Source: Candidatus Krumholzibacteriia bacterium
Lineage (GTDB): Bacteria; Krumholzibacteriota; Krumholzibacteriia; LZORAL124-64-63
Direction: 5' to 3'
Length of the DNA: 7,466 bases
Assembly (NCBI GenBank): GCA_028718575.1
Contig: JAQULN010000138.1
Coordinates: 1 to 7,466, forward strand
How positions within the stretch are numbered: position 1 is the stretch's first letter; each line of letters begins with the position of its first letter. Of the stretch, positions 1 to 5,621 are shown piece by piece. The notes beneath the pieces were generated by a model. It searched no databases. It saw only the letters and a list, made by a program, of their open reading frames with translations, and had not been told where the DNA came from. A program made the position numbers and the translations under genes.

Positions 1-183
1 CACTTGCTCGAGGCGTTGGCCGAGACGATCTGCGATGACCTGTTGCAGGGGTTTCCGGTCGAACGGGTCGTCGTGACCGTGCACAAACCGAACCCGCCCA
101 TCCCGAATTTCCTGGGCCGCGTGTCCGTGACGCTGGACCGCGACCGGTCCTGGCACGACACCCGCGTGCGCGCACGGACATGA
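1..183 (+). CDS. folB: Dihydroneopterin aldolase, 3' end (partial)
   Basis: This is the last 60 codons of an open frame that enters from the left edge and stops with TGA at 181-183. The translation ends in a FolB-like C-terminus: an amphipathic helix (LLEALAETICDDLL), a beta strand (VERVVVTVHKPNPPIP) and a final strand (LGRVSVTLDR). The lysine in HKPNPP (residue 29 of the fragment) matches the conserved active-site lysine of the family. FolB cleaves 7,8-dihydroneopterin to 6-hydroxymethyl-7,8-dihydropterin and glycolaldehyde in the cytoplasm, giving the substrate of the next gene, folK. The stop codon overlaps the folK start as ATGA, so translational coupling is likely. The assignment rests on a short fragment plus the folK neighbour; the related epimerase FolX is a less likely alternative. 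Confidence 0.85.
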   Translation, partial: HLLEALAETICDDLLQGFPVERVVVTVHKPNPPIPNFLGRVSVTLDRDRSWHDTRVRART

Positions 184-785
184 CGGAACTCGCCGGCCAC
201 CTGGTGCCGCCAAGCCACGCCGAGCAGCTCGTGCTGGGCCTGGGCAGCAATCTGGGCGACCGCCTCCAGTACCTGCGGCAGGGTCTTTTCGCGCTGCTGT
301 TGCATCCGGAGATCCGTGTCACCGCGTGCAGCCGCGTCTGGGATACGCAGTACGTGGGGCCCGGAACGCAGGATCCGTATTTGAACCTGGTGTGCTTGGC
401 GCAGACGCGCCTCGCGCCGCTGGCGCTGTTGGCGGTCTGCCAGAGCATCGAACAAAGGCTGGGCCGGCCGCCGGGCGGCCACTGGCAACCGCGAACGCTG
501 GACATCGATATCCTACTTTTCGGTGAGCGGCGCGGCGCCGACGATCTGCTGGTGCTGCCGCATCCGCGGCTCGGCGAGCGCGGTTTCGTGCTCGGACCGC
601 TGGCAGAATTGGCGCCCGATCTACGGCTGCCGGATTCGGGGGAGACGGCTGCGGCGGCCTGGGCTAGAATTCGCGCGGCCGAGGACTCCTGGTTGCAACC
701 GGTGGGAGAACCGCTGGTCGGACTGACCGGGACGGTCGGCAACGAGGAGGAATGGTGTGCTGCCCTGGCGGTACATTGTCGTTGA
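180..785 (+). CDS. folK: 2-amino-4-hydroxy-6-hydroxymethyldihydropteridine pyrophosphokinase (HPPK)
   Basis: HPPK transfers pyrophosphate from ATP to 6-hydroxymethyl-7,8-dihydropterin, the folate-pathway step just after FolB. The 201-residue protein shows the family N-terminus LGLGSNLGDR at residues 19-28 and the signature PRTLDIDILLFG at about 104-115. In that signature D108 and D110 match the two magnesium-binding aspartates of E. coli FolK (D95, D97) and R105 matches R92. LPHPRLGERGFVLGPLAELAP follows as expected. The catalytic loop before the signature reads GRPPGGHWQPR, keeping the first arginine (R96) but differing from the E. coli loop GRVRKAERWGPR. At 201 residues it is longer than E. 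coli FolK (about 159), through roughly 15 extra N-terminal residues and a C-terminal tail. The tail codons also encode the start of the next gene. The ATG at 180 overlaps the folB stop and lacks a clear ribosome binding site of its own, consistent with coupling. Confidence 0.95.
   Translation: MTELAGHLVPPSHAEQLVLGLGSNLGDRLQYLRQGLFALLLHPEIRVTACSRVWDTQYVGPGTQDPYLNLVCLAQTRLAPLALLAVCQSIEQRLGRPPGGHWQPRTLDIDILLFGERRGADDLLVLPHPRLGERGFVLGPLAELAPDLRLPDSGETAAAAWARIRAAEDSWLQPVGEPLVGLTGTVGNEEEWCAALAVHCR
744..750 (+). promoter_or_regulatory. Strong ribosome binding site for the deoxynucleoside kinase
   Basis: The purine run GAGGAGG inside the 3' end of folK is a near-perfect anti-16S match and stands 6 nt before the GTG at 757. 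It decides that GTG over the nearby ATG at 752, which is in another frame and only 1 nt from the site. Confidence 0.7.
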
Positions 786-1401
786 AGGAGTCATCGGCGT
801 CGGTAAGACCAGCCTGGTCAAGCTGCTGGCGACCCGCACCAGGGCGCGGGTGAACCTCGAAGTGGTCGAGGAGAATCCATTCCTGGGTCGGTTCTACCAG
901 GATCGCGCGGCCCACGCGTTCCAGACCCAGATTTTCTTCCTGTTGAGCCGTTTTCGCCAACAACAACGGCTGTTGCAGCCGGAGTTGTTCAGCGACCTGC
1001 TGGTATCGGACTATCTCTTCGCGAAAGACCGCATCTTCGCGAACCTGAACCTGGATGACGACGAACTGGCGCTCTATAATCAGCTCGCGGGCATTCTGGA
1101 AGACCGGGTCCTCAAACCCGATCTGGTCATCTACTTGCAGGCCAGCACCGATCTCTTGCTCGAGCGCATTCGCCAAAGAGGCCGTAGTTATGAAAGCGGG
1201 ATGGATCCTCGCTATATTGAAAACCTCAACAAGGCCTACAACTTCTTTTTCCACCACTACGCCGCTTCGCCACTATTGGTGATCAGCGCCGACCACTTGG
1301 ATTTCGTCCGCGTACCTGCAGATTTCACGCTGCTCTTCGAGCAACTCAGCCAGCCTTTCAGCGGCACGCGCTTCTTCGCGCCGCTCGCGGGCGGCGCCTG
1401 A
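757..1401 (+). CDS. Deoxynucleoside kinase (dCK/dGK family)
   Basis: This cytoplasmic salvage kinase phosphorylates a deoxynucleoside with ATP to the 5'-monophosphate. The P-loop GVIGVGKT is at residues 11-18. VVEENPFLGRFY (about 36-47) carries the probable catalytic glutamate. AFQTQIFFLLSRFRQQ (54-69) is the typical substrate-side helix. SDYLFAKDRIFA (84-95) is the bacterial equivalent of the D/E-R-S region. The arginine-rich lid ERIRQRGRSYE covers about 136-146. At 214 residues the length is usual, and it resembles the deoxyguanosine/deoxyadenosine kinases of Bacillus subtilis. Base specificity cannot be read from the sequence. It starts from GTG, 29 nt inside folK, with a strong ribosome binding site, and its stop lies just before panB. 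The link to folate genes may be functional, since folate-dependent thymidylate synthesis and salvage both feed dNTP pools, but that is inference. Confidence 0.9.
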   Translation: MLPWRYIVVEGVIGVGKTSLVKLLATRTRARVNLEVVEENPFLGRFYQDRAAHAFQTQIFFLLSRFRQQQRLLQPELFSDLLVSDYLFAKDRIFANLNLDDDELALYNQLAGILEDRVLKPDLVIYLQASTDLLLERIRQRGRSYESGMDPRYIENLNKAYNFFFHHYAASPLLVISADHLDFVRVPADFTLLFEQLSQPFSGTRFFAPLAGGA

Positions 1402-1420
1402 GAGGATGAGACCAACGAGC

Positions 1421-2293
1421 ATGGAAACCGTACCGACACTTGACGTCTTCGCCCGCAGCCGCAGCCGCGGTCGACGCCTGGTCCTGTTGACCGCCTACGA
1501 TGTTCCCACGGCCCGACTGGCCGCGCGAGGTGGTGTCGACGCACTGCTGGTGGGCGACTCGCTGGGGCAGGTATTGCTCGGTCATACGAGCACGCTGCCG
1601 GTCACCCTGGCCGCCATGTTGCACCACGCGCGCGCGGTGACCCGCGCCGGCACGGGGCTGCCGGTGATCGCCGATCTGCCGTACGGCAGCTTCCACATCG
1701 ATCCCCGCCGCACGGTGCGTGCCGCGCTCAAGCTGGTGCAGCAGGCACGCGTCCAGGCAGTCAAGCTGGAAGGAGGCCGCCGGCGCCGGGACCACCTGGC
1801 GGCGCTGCAGGATGCGGAGATTCCCGTCATGGGCCACCTGGGTCTGACGCCCCAGAGTCTCAACCGTTTCGGCGGCTACAAAGTGCAAGGGCGCGATGCC
1901 AAGTCGGCGGAACAGTTGCTGGCGGATGCGCAGTTCCTCGACGAAGCCGGTTGTTTCGCGATCGTGCTCGAGTGCATCCCGGCCGCGCTGGCCTCGCGTA
2001 TTTCCGCCAGCGTGTCGATTCCCACCATCGGGATTGGCGCGGGCGTCGGTTGCGACGGCCAGGTGCTCGTGATCCACGATATGCTGGGTCTGCAGGACGA
2101 TTTCCAGCCGCGCTTCGTCAAGCGTTATGCTGAGTTGAGCGGGGCCGCCGTCGCTGCGATCGCCGCTTACGCCGAGGATGTTCGCGCCGGGCGTTTCCCG
2201 ACCCCGGCGCACAGTTACGACGATGCGCACGGCGCGGCGGCGGAAACCGGTGATCACGGCCGCCGCGACGACACGGACACGAGGAATCGCTAA
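1421..2293 (+). CDS. panB: 3-methyl-2-oxobutanoate hydroxymethyltransferase (ketopantoate hydroxymethyltransferase)
   Basis: PanB makes ketopantoate from alpha-ketoisovalerate and 5,10-methylene-tetrahydrofolate, the first committed step to pantothenate and CoA. Its TIM-barrel motifs are all present: LLTAYD (22-27), VGDSLG (44-49), TLPVT (58-62), ADLPYGS (84-90), VKLEGG (114-119), GHLGLTPQS (138-146), FGGYKVQGR (150-158), LECIPA (183-188) and IPTIGIGAG. D46 and D85 match the metal ligands of the E. coli enzyme, and K115 and E184 match its K112 and E181. The frame also has an ATG at 1406. I chose 1421 because TAYD then falls at the same distance from the start as in E. coli, and because the GAGG at 1402-1405 abuts the 1406 ATG. 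The last 20 or so residues after the PAHSYDD end of the fold are a charged tail not found in E. coli PanB. Confidence 0.95.
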   Translation: METVPTLDVFARSRSRGRRLVLLTAYDVPTARLAARGGVDALLVGDSLGQVLLGHTSTLPVTLAAMLHHARAVTRAGTGLPVIADLPYGSFHIDPRRTVRAALKLVQQARVQAVKLEGGRRRRDHLAALQDAEIPVMGHLGLTPQSLNRFGGYKVQGRDAKSAEQLLADAQFLDEAGCFAIVLECIPAALASRISASVSIPTIGIGAGVGCDGQVLVIHDMLGLQDDFQPRFVKRYAELSGAAVAAIAAYAEDVRAGRFPTPAHSYDDAHGAAAETGDHGRRDDTDTRNR

Positions 2294-2295
2294 CG

Positions 2296-3183
2296 ATGGA
2301 GCTGTTGCGCAGCCGCCGGGATCTCGCGCGCCTGCCGGCGCGCGGGGCTGGCCAGCCGGCATTGGTCCTGGTGCCGACGATGGGCGCTTTGCACGCGGGG
2401 CATCTGTCGCTGGTCGAGCAGGCGCGGGCGTGGGGGACGGTGGTAGTTTCCATCTTCGTCAACCCGCTCCAGTTTGGTCCCGGTGAGGACTACTCGCATT
2501 ATCCTCGGGACCTCGACCGTGACCTCGCGCTCTTGCAGCCGCTCGACGTGGCGGCCGTGTTCGCACCCGACGCCGCGGACATGTTTCCGCAGCAGGACGC
2601 CGTGACCGTATCGCCCGGTCCGGCGGCTAAATTCCTCTGCGGCGCGAGCCGGCCTGGCCACTTCCAGGGCGTGCTGACGGTGGTGGCCAAACTATTACAC
2701 CTGGTCCAGCCGCAAGTCGCAGTCTTCGGGCGCAAGGACGCCCAGCAGTGCCTCGTGATTGCGGAAATGGTGCGCGACCTCGATTTCCCGGTCCGCCTGG
2801 TCGATTTGCCGACGGTACGCGAACCCGACGGACTGGCGATGTCGTCTCGCAACGCTTACCTGTCGATCGAGGAGCGGCGGCGAGCCGGCTGTCTCAGCGA
2901 GGCGCTACAGCAGGCCAGGCAGGCGCTCGCGCGCGGCGAGCGCCGGCCCGATCGGCTGCGCGAGATCCTGCGCAGCCGACTGGCGGCCGCCGATCAAGTG
3001 GAATACGCAGAGGTCTGTCGGGTCCCGGATCTGCAGGTCCCGCACGAGGCCACGGGCCATCTCCTGCTGGCGGCGGCGGTCCGCATTGGCCGCACCCGTT
3101 TGATCGACAACCTCGTGGTGCGGGTCTCTGCGACGGGCATTCGAGATGTGCCGCTGCTAGCGGCGGGAGACAGCGAATCATGA
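2296..3183 (+). CDS. panC: Pantothenate synthetase (pantoate-beta-alanine ligase)
   Basis: PanC joins pantoate and beta-alanine through a pantoyl-adenylate intermediate at the expense of ATP. The Rossmann nucleotide-binding segment is clear: PTMGALHAGH (27-36) with the HxGH signature, then SIFVNPLQFGPGEDY (52-66), KLLHLVQP (132-139), FGRKDAQQ (144-151) and the KMSKS-like loop with MSSRN at 182-186. At 295 residues it is only slightly longer than the usual 280 or so. The start at 2296 lies 2 nt after the panB stop, with GAGG at 2281-2284 as a probable ribosome binding site inside the panB end. It acts two steps after PanB; the ketopantoate reductase between them (PanE or IlvC) and the aspartate decarboxylase PanD are not in this window. 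Confidence 0.97.
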   Translation: MELLRSRRDLARLPARGAGQPALVLVPTMGALHAGHLSLVEQARAWGTVVVSIFVNPLQFGPGEDYSHYPRDLDRDLALLQPLDVAAVFAPDAADMFPQQDAVTVSPGPAAKFLCGASRPGHFQGVLTVVAKLLHLVQPQVAVFGRKDAQQCLVIAEMVRDLDFPVRLVDLPTVREPDGLAMSSRNAYLSIEERRRAGCLSEALQQARQALARGERRPDRLREILRSRLAAADQVEYAEVCRVPDLQVPHEATGHLLLAAAVRIGRTRLIDNLVVRVSATGIRDVPLLAAGDSES

Positions 3184-3947
3184 CGCAGCAGCCGACGACG
3201 CAGACACCGTTGGTGGACGCCGTGGTTCTGGCGGCCGGCAAGGGCACGCGCATGCGCAGCGACAAGCCGAAAGTCTTGCATGAAATCGCGGGACGGCCAC
3301 TGTTGGACTACGTGTTGGCGACCGCCCGCGAGGCGGGGATCGACCGCAACGTGGTAGTGGTCGGGCATCGCGCCGACCAGGTGCGGGCCGCGTGCCGGGC
3401 GCCTGATCTGACCTTCGTCCTGCAGGAACCCCAGTTGGGCACCGGCCACGCCGTCCAGATGGCGGCGCCGTTGCTGCGGCCACGGGGCTGGACGGTCGTG
3501 CTCGCCGGGGATGTGCCTCTGCTGCGGGCGGAGACCTTGCGCCGCCTGATCGCCCGCGCAGCCGCCGACGAGGCCGCCGCTGTCGTCTTGACGTGCGTGG
3601 TCCCCGACGCCGGCGCCTACGGCCGCATCGTCAAGGATCCGCAGGGCAACTTGCTGCGCATCGTCGAGGCGCGCGACGCGACGGCCGGAGAACTGGCGAT
3701 CGGCGAGTACAACAGCGGCGTCTATTGTTTTCGTACCGAGCGCTTGCAGGCGGCTCTGGAACACTTGACGACCGCCAACGACCAAGGCGAGTACTACCTC
3801 ACCGACACCATCGGCTGGCTTGTCGCGTGCGGCGACAAGGTGCGCACCGTCACGACCGACGATCCAGGCGAGGTGGTCGGCATCAACACGGTGGCCGAAC
3901 TCGCGGCGGCGGAGCATTTGCTGGCGGCGCGGCGACTGCCTCGATGA
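3180..3947 (+). CDS. UDP-N-acetylglucosamine pyrophosphorylase, GlmU N-terminal-domain type without acetyltransferase
   Basis: This nucleotidyltransferase probably couples GlcNAc-1-phosphate to UTP to form UDP-GlcNAc, the precursor of peptidoglycan and lipid A. The 255-residue protein has LAAGKGTRM (17-25) with DKPKVLHEIAGRPL after it, QLGTGHAV (85-92), AGDVPLL (109-115), YGRIVKD (147-153), EYNSGVYCF (176-184), EYYLTD (204-209) and VVGINT (232-237). D111 and N236 match the E. coli GlmU magnesium ligands D105 and N227. The match to GlmU is specific rather than to generic sugar nucleotidyltransferases. The protein ends where the left-handed beta-helix acetyltransferase would begin; E. coli GlmU has about 456 residues. 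The ATG at 3180 overlaps the panC stop as ATGA and has GGGAGA at 3165-3170. A longer open frame extends upstream within panC, but the homology begins here. A different sugar-1-phosphate substrate cannot be excluded. Confidence 0.88.
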   Translation: MTQQPTTQTPLVDAVVLAAGKGTRMRSDKPKVLHEIAGRPLLDYVLATAREAGIDRNVVVVGHRADQVRAACRAPDLTFVLQEPQLGTGHAVQMAAPLLRPRGWTVVLAGDVPLLRAETLRRLIARAAADEAAAVVLTCVVPDAGAYGRIVKDPQGNLLRIVEARDATAGELAIGEYNSGVYCFRTERLQAALEHLTTANDQGEYYLTDTIGWLVACGDKVRTVTTDDPGEVVGINTVAELAAAEHLLAARRLPR

Positions 3948-3948
3948 C

Positions 3949-4452
3949 ATGACCATGGACCATCTGTATACCCCCTGGAGGTTTGCCTACGTGACCGGCG
4001 CCACGAGCGAATCAGGCTGTGTCTTCTGCCGGGCGCACGCGGCGACGGACGACGCGGCCGAGAACATTCTTTTCCGGGGTCGCCACTGGCTGGTGATGCT
4101 GAACCGCTATCCTTACAACAACGGACACCTCTTGCTGGTCCTGGACCGCCACACGCCGTTGTTGAGCGACTGCACGCCCGCCGAATTGCAGGAGATGAGC
4201 ATGCTGTTGGCGGGGATGGAACGCGCCTTGACCGAATGCCTCCAGCCGCAGGGGTTCAACTGCGGCTACAACGGCGGCGCCAGCGCGGGGGCCGGGATAC
4301 CCGCACATCTGCACGTGCACCTGCTGCCGCGTTGGGCCGGCGATACGAACTTCATGACCACCGTCGGCCGGACCCGCGTCATGCCGCAGACCCTCGCCGA
4401 GGTCCAGGAAATGGTCGCACCCGTGCTGCGGCGGATCCTGGCTTCCGTTTGA
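3949..4452 (+). CDS. HIT-family protein, Ap4A phosphorylase / ATP adenylyltransferase-like
   Basis: The protein of 167 residues belongs to the histidine-triad superfamily, whose members cleave or transfer nucleoside monophosphates. The triad is HLHVH at 120-124, inside a block with NGGASAGAGIPAHLHVHLLP before PRW and GDTNFM after. That block is typical of the Ap4A phosphorylase/ATP adenylyltransferase branch rather than the short Hint proteins. The N-terminus has LYTPWR (6-11) and a CVFC pair (24-27) that probably helps to bind zinc, and RYPYNNGHLLL (53-63) lines the nucleotide pocket. The frame begins 1 nt after the pyrophosphorylase stop. ATG codons at 3949 and 3955 are both possible; the second gives MDHLYTPWR, the usual family start. 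No ribosome binding site decides between them. Its likely job is recycling of diadenosine polyphosphates, with substrate unproven. Confidence 0.88.
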   Translation: MTMDHLYTPWRFAYVTGATSESGCVFCRAHAATDDAAENILFRGRHWLVMLNRYPYNNGHLLLVLDRHTPLLSDCTPAELQEMSMLLAGMERALTECLQPQGFNCGYNGGASAGAGIPAHLHVHLLPRWAGDTNFMTTVGRTRVMPQTLAEVQEMVAPVLRRILASV

Positions 4453-4895
4453 TGAGCCGCCTGCGCAACGTCTTGCTCCTGCTGTTGCTCGCCGTGTGCG
4501 CCGTGTCGTTCTGGCTCGGACGGCGCGAGCAGACGGCGCCCGCGAGCGTGGACGCGCCGGCCGCCGGCGCCATCGCGACGCAGGCACCGCCGCTGAGCAT
4601 CCACCTGGTCGTGCTGAATGGGACCGGGGAATCGGGCCTGGCCCGGCGGATCAGCCGCGACCTGCCGAGCCTGGGCTGCGTGGTGGTGGCGATCGGCGAC
4701 GCACCGCATGATTCCTTCGCCCATTCCCTGCTGGTCAATCGCCGCCTGGCGTCCGGGCGCGCGCAGCGCCTGGCCGCGGCGCTGCGCGGGATCCCGGTGA
4801 TCCAGGAGTGGGACCCGCGTTGTCCGGAAGATGCCGTACTGGTGCTCGGTCGCGACTACCAGCGCCTGGTCGGCAGCGGCGACGGAAGGCCTTGA
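4452..4895 (+). CDS. Membrane-anchored protein with a LytR_C-type domain
   Basis: This is a 147-residue protein. After MSRLRN comes one hydrophobic segment (about residues 7-22, leucine-rich), then an alanine/proline-rich linker (about 28-48), then one globular domain. The domain begins IHLVVLNGTGESGLARRIS (50-68) and ends DAVLVLGRDYQ, which is the pattern of the LytR C-terminal domain (LytR_C): a VLNGTG strand-turn, a conserved GLA helix and a final strand ending in GRD. The domain usually follows the LytR-CpsA-Psr catalytic domain, but here it stands alone and should lie outside the cytoplasmic membrane. LAVC around C16 resembles a lipobox but has valine at -1, so I favour a transmembrane anchor over a lipoprotein. 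The start shares one base with the HIT stop (TGATG). The molecular function of the domain is not known; an envelope role is inference. Confidence 0.8.
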   Translation: MSRLRNVLLLLLLAVCAVSFWLGRREQTAPASVDAPAAGAIATQAPPLSIHLVVLNGTGESGLARRISRDLPSLGCVVVAIGDAPHDSFAHSLLVNRRLASGRAQRLAAALRGIPVIQEWDPRCPEDAVLVLGRDYQRLVGSGDGRP

Positions 4896-4920
4896 CATCC
4901 GTCCCGGCGACGGCGAAAAT
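4892..4920 (+). promoter_or_regulatory. Candidate sigma-70 promoter for the DUF4321-tatA unit
   Basis: A perfect -35 hexamer TTGACA (4892-4897) overlaps the stop codon of the LytR_C gene. After exactly 17 bp comes GAAAAT (4915-4920), which matches the -10 consensus at 4 of 6 positions, including the A at position 2 and the final T. Transcription would start near 4927, leaving a leader of about 155 nt before the DUF4321 gene. AT-rich hexamers at the right spacing are rare in this GC-rich sequence, and this site sits in the only gap above 100 nt. Read from pattern only. Confidence 0.5.
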
Positions 4921-5081
4921 GTGGCGAAACAGGCAGGATGCCGCCGAACTCGGTCCGCTGCCCGGTTTTCGTGCTGGTCGGTGCCGTGCCGCCACTCTAT
5001 ATTCAGCGGCGGTTGCCAAGCCAGCAGACGTAGCGGGCGAATCGGTCGCCGAGCCGGCGGCGGCGGGGAGGCGTGGTCCAA
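4896..5081 (+). other. 186-nt non-coding leader region with two small inverted repeats
   Basis: No credible gene lies here; the open frames that cross it are extensions of shadows. After the -10 site it holds an inverted repeat with arms GCCGC (4988-4992) and GCGGC (5006-5010) around the AT-rich TATATT (4998-5003). A second repeat has arms GGCGA (5036-5040) and TCGCC (5046-5050) with a 5-nt loop, 14 nt before the ribosome binding site of the next gene. Five-bp stems are common by chance in GC-rich DNA. I recognise no tRNA, riboswitch or known small RNA. Confidence 0.35.
5065..5071 (+). promoter_or_regulatory. Ribosome binding site that sets the DUF4321 start
   Basis: GGGGAGG lies 10 nt before the ATG at 5082 but only 1 nt before an in-frame GTG at 5073, so the ATG is the better start. 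Confidence 0.65.
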
Positions 5082-5345
5082 ATGCGCAGAAGCCTGGGCA
5101 AGGTCGCTTTGGTACTGTTGCTGGGGGTCGTGATCGGAGCCGTGTGCAGCGAGGTCATCGGGCTATTCCTGCCCGCGGACAGCGTCGCCGAGCAGGTGTT
5201 CGTCCGGTCGATTCCTTTTGGTCTGGAGACCATGACGATCAACCTGGTGGTCGTGCAGTTGACGTTCGGACTCAAGTTCCACGTGAACTTGATGAGCGTC
5301 GTTGGCGTGTTCCTGGCCTCGCAGATGCTGCGCTGGTATCGGTAG
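5082..5345 (+). CDS. Small membrane protein of the DUF4321 type
   Basis: The 87-residue protein begins with a basic MRRSLGK and a hydrophobic helix rich in glycine (about 8-30, LVLLLGVVIGAVCSEVIGLF). A short polar stretch follows, and a second hydrophobic part (about 52-83) contains TINLVVVQLTFGLKFHVNL and ends at a basic RWYR. The pattern of an early LGxxIG helix and a later 'LTFGxxxxxNLxSxxG' stretch is what I know from DUF4321, a family of small inner-membrane proteins of unknown function. The match is from memory of the family pattern, not from a search. The ATG at 5082 is chosen on ribosome binding site spacing. It lies 23 nt before tatA and probably shares its mRNA, so a link with protein export is possible but unproven. 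Confidence 0.7.
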   Translation: MRRSLGKVALVLLLGVVIGAVCSEVIGLFLPADSVAEQVFVRSIPFGLETMTINLVVVQLTFGLKFHVNLMSVVGVFLASQMLRWYR

Positions 5346-5368
5346 GGCCGTATCCGTCGGGAGGCGTC

Positions 5369-5608
5369 ATGGATCCGATCCTCGGTTTCATCGGCCCCAT
5401 TGGCTGGCAAGAGCTCCTCATCATCCTGGCCCTGGTTCTGATCGTCTTCGGTCCGCGCAAGCTGCCGGAGATCGCCGAAGCGTTCGGCAAGTCCATCAAC
5501 AAGTTCAAGTCCGCGACCAGGGACGCGACCGACGAGGTGAAGAAGGAGCTCGACGACGTCCGGCGGGAAGTCGGGAACGACGACACGAAGCCGCCGCGGC
5601 AGTCCTAG
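5369..5608 (+). CDS. tatA: Twin-arginine translocase subunit TatA/TatE family
   Basis: TatA oligomers form the transport element of the Tat system, which moves folded, often cofactor-bearing proteins across the cytoplasmic membrane. The 79-residue protein has the expected plan: a short N-terminus ending in IGWQE, a single transmembrane helix (about 15-27, LLIILALVLIVF), the hinge FGPRKLP (27-33), an amphipathic helix (EIAEAFGKSINKFK, 34-47) and a charged, flexible tail. The glutamate before the helix, the phenylalanine-glycine hinge and the length all favour TatA over the longer TatB, though lineages with a single TatA/B-type protein exist. GGGAGG at 5359-5364 is 4 nt before the ATG. No tatC or tatB is adjacent; they must lie elsewhere. 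Confidence 0.94.
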   Translation: MDPILGFIGPIGWQELLIILALVLIVFGPRKLPEIAEAFGKSINKFKSATRDATDEVKKELDDVRREVGNDDTKPPRQS

Positions 5609-5621
5609 TTCCCAAAGACGT

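Noticed and set aside
1358..2362. 334-codon minus-strand frame opposite panB
   Set aside because: It covers panB, whose product is unmistakable, and also runs over gene junctions on both sides. No motif or ribosome binding site supports it.
2748..3179. Upstream extension of the pyrophosphorylase frame inside panC
   Set aside because: The 144 extra residues are G/R/P-rich, overlap the well-conserved end of panC and resemble nothing. GlmU homology begins after the ATG at 3180.
2994..3956. 320-codon minus-strand frame opposite the pyrophosphorylase
   Set aside because: It is a shadow of panC and the GlmU-type gene, with arginine/alanine-rich content and no family pattern.
4492..4502. Lipoprotein signal (LAVC) in the LytR_C protein
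   Set aside because: Valine at -1 does not fit the usual G/A/S, and the hydrophobic stretch continues past the cysteine, so a membrane anchor is more likely.
4998..5003. TATATT as a second -10 element
   Set aside because: No acceptable -35 hexamer lies 16-18 bp upstream, and the element sits in the loop of a small inverted repeat.
4808..5368. Upstream extension of the tatA frame through the LytR_C end, leader and DUF4321 gene
   Set aside because: TatA proteins start a few residues before the transmembrane helix, as at the ATG at 5369 with its own ribosome binding site. The extension is a shadow.
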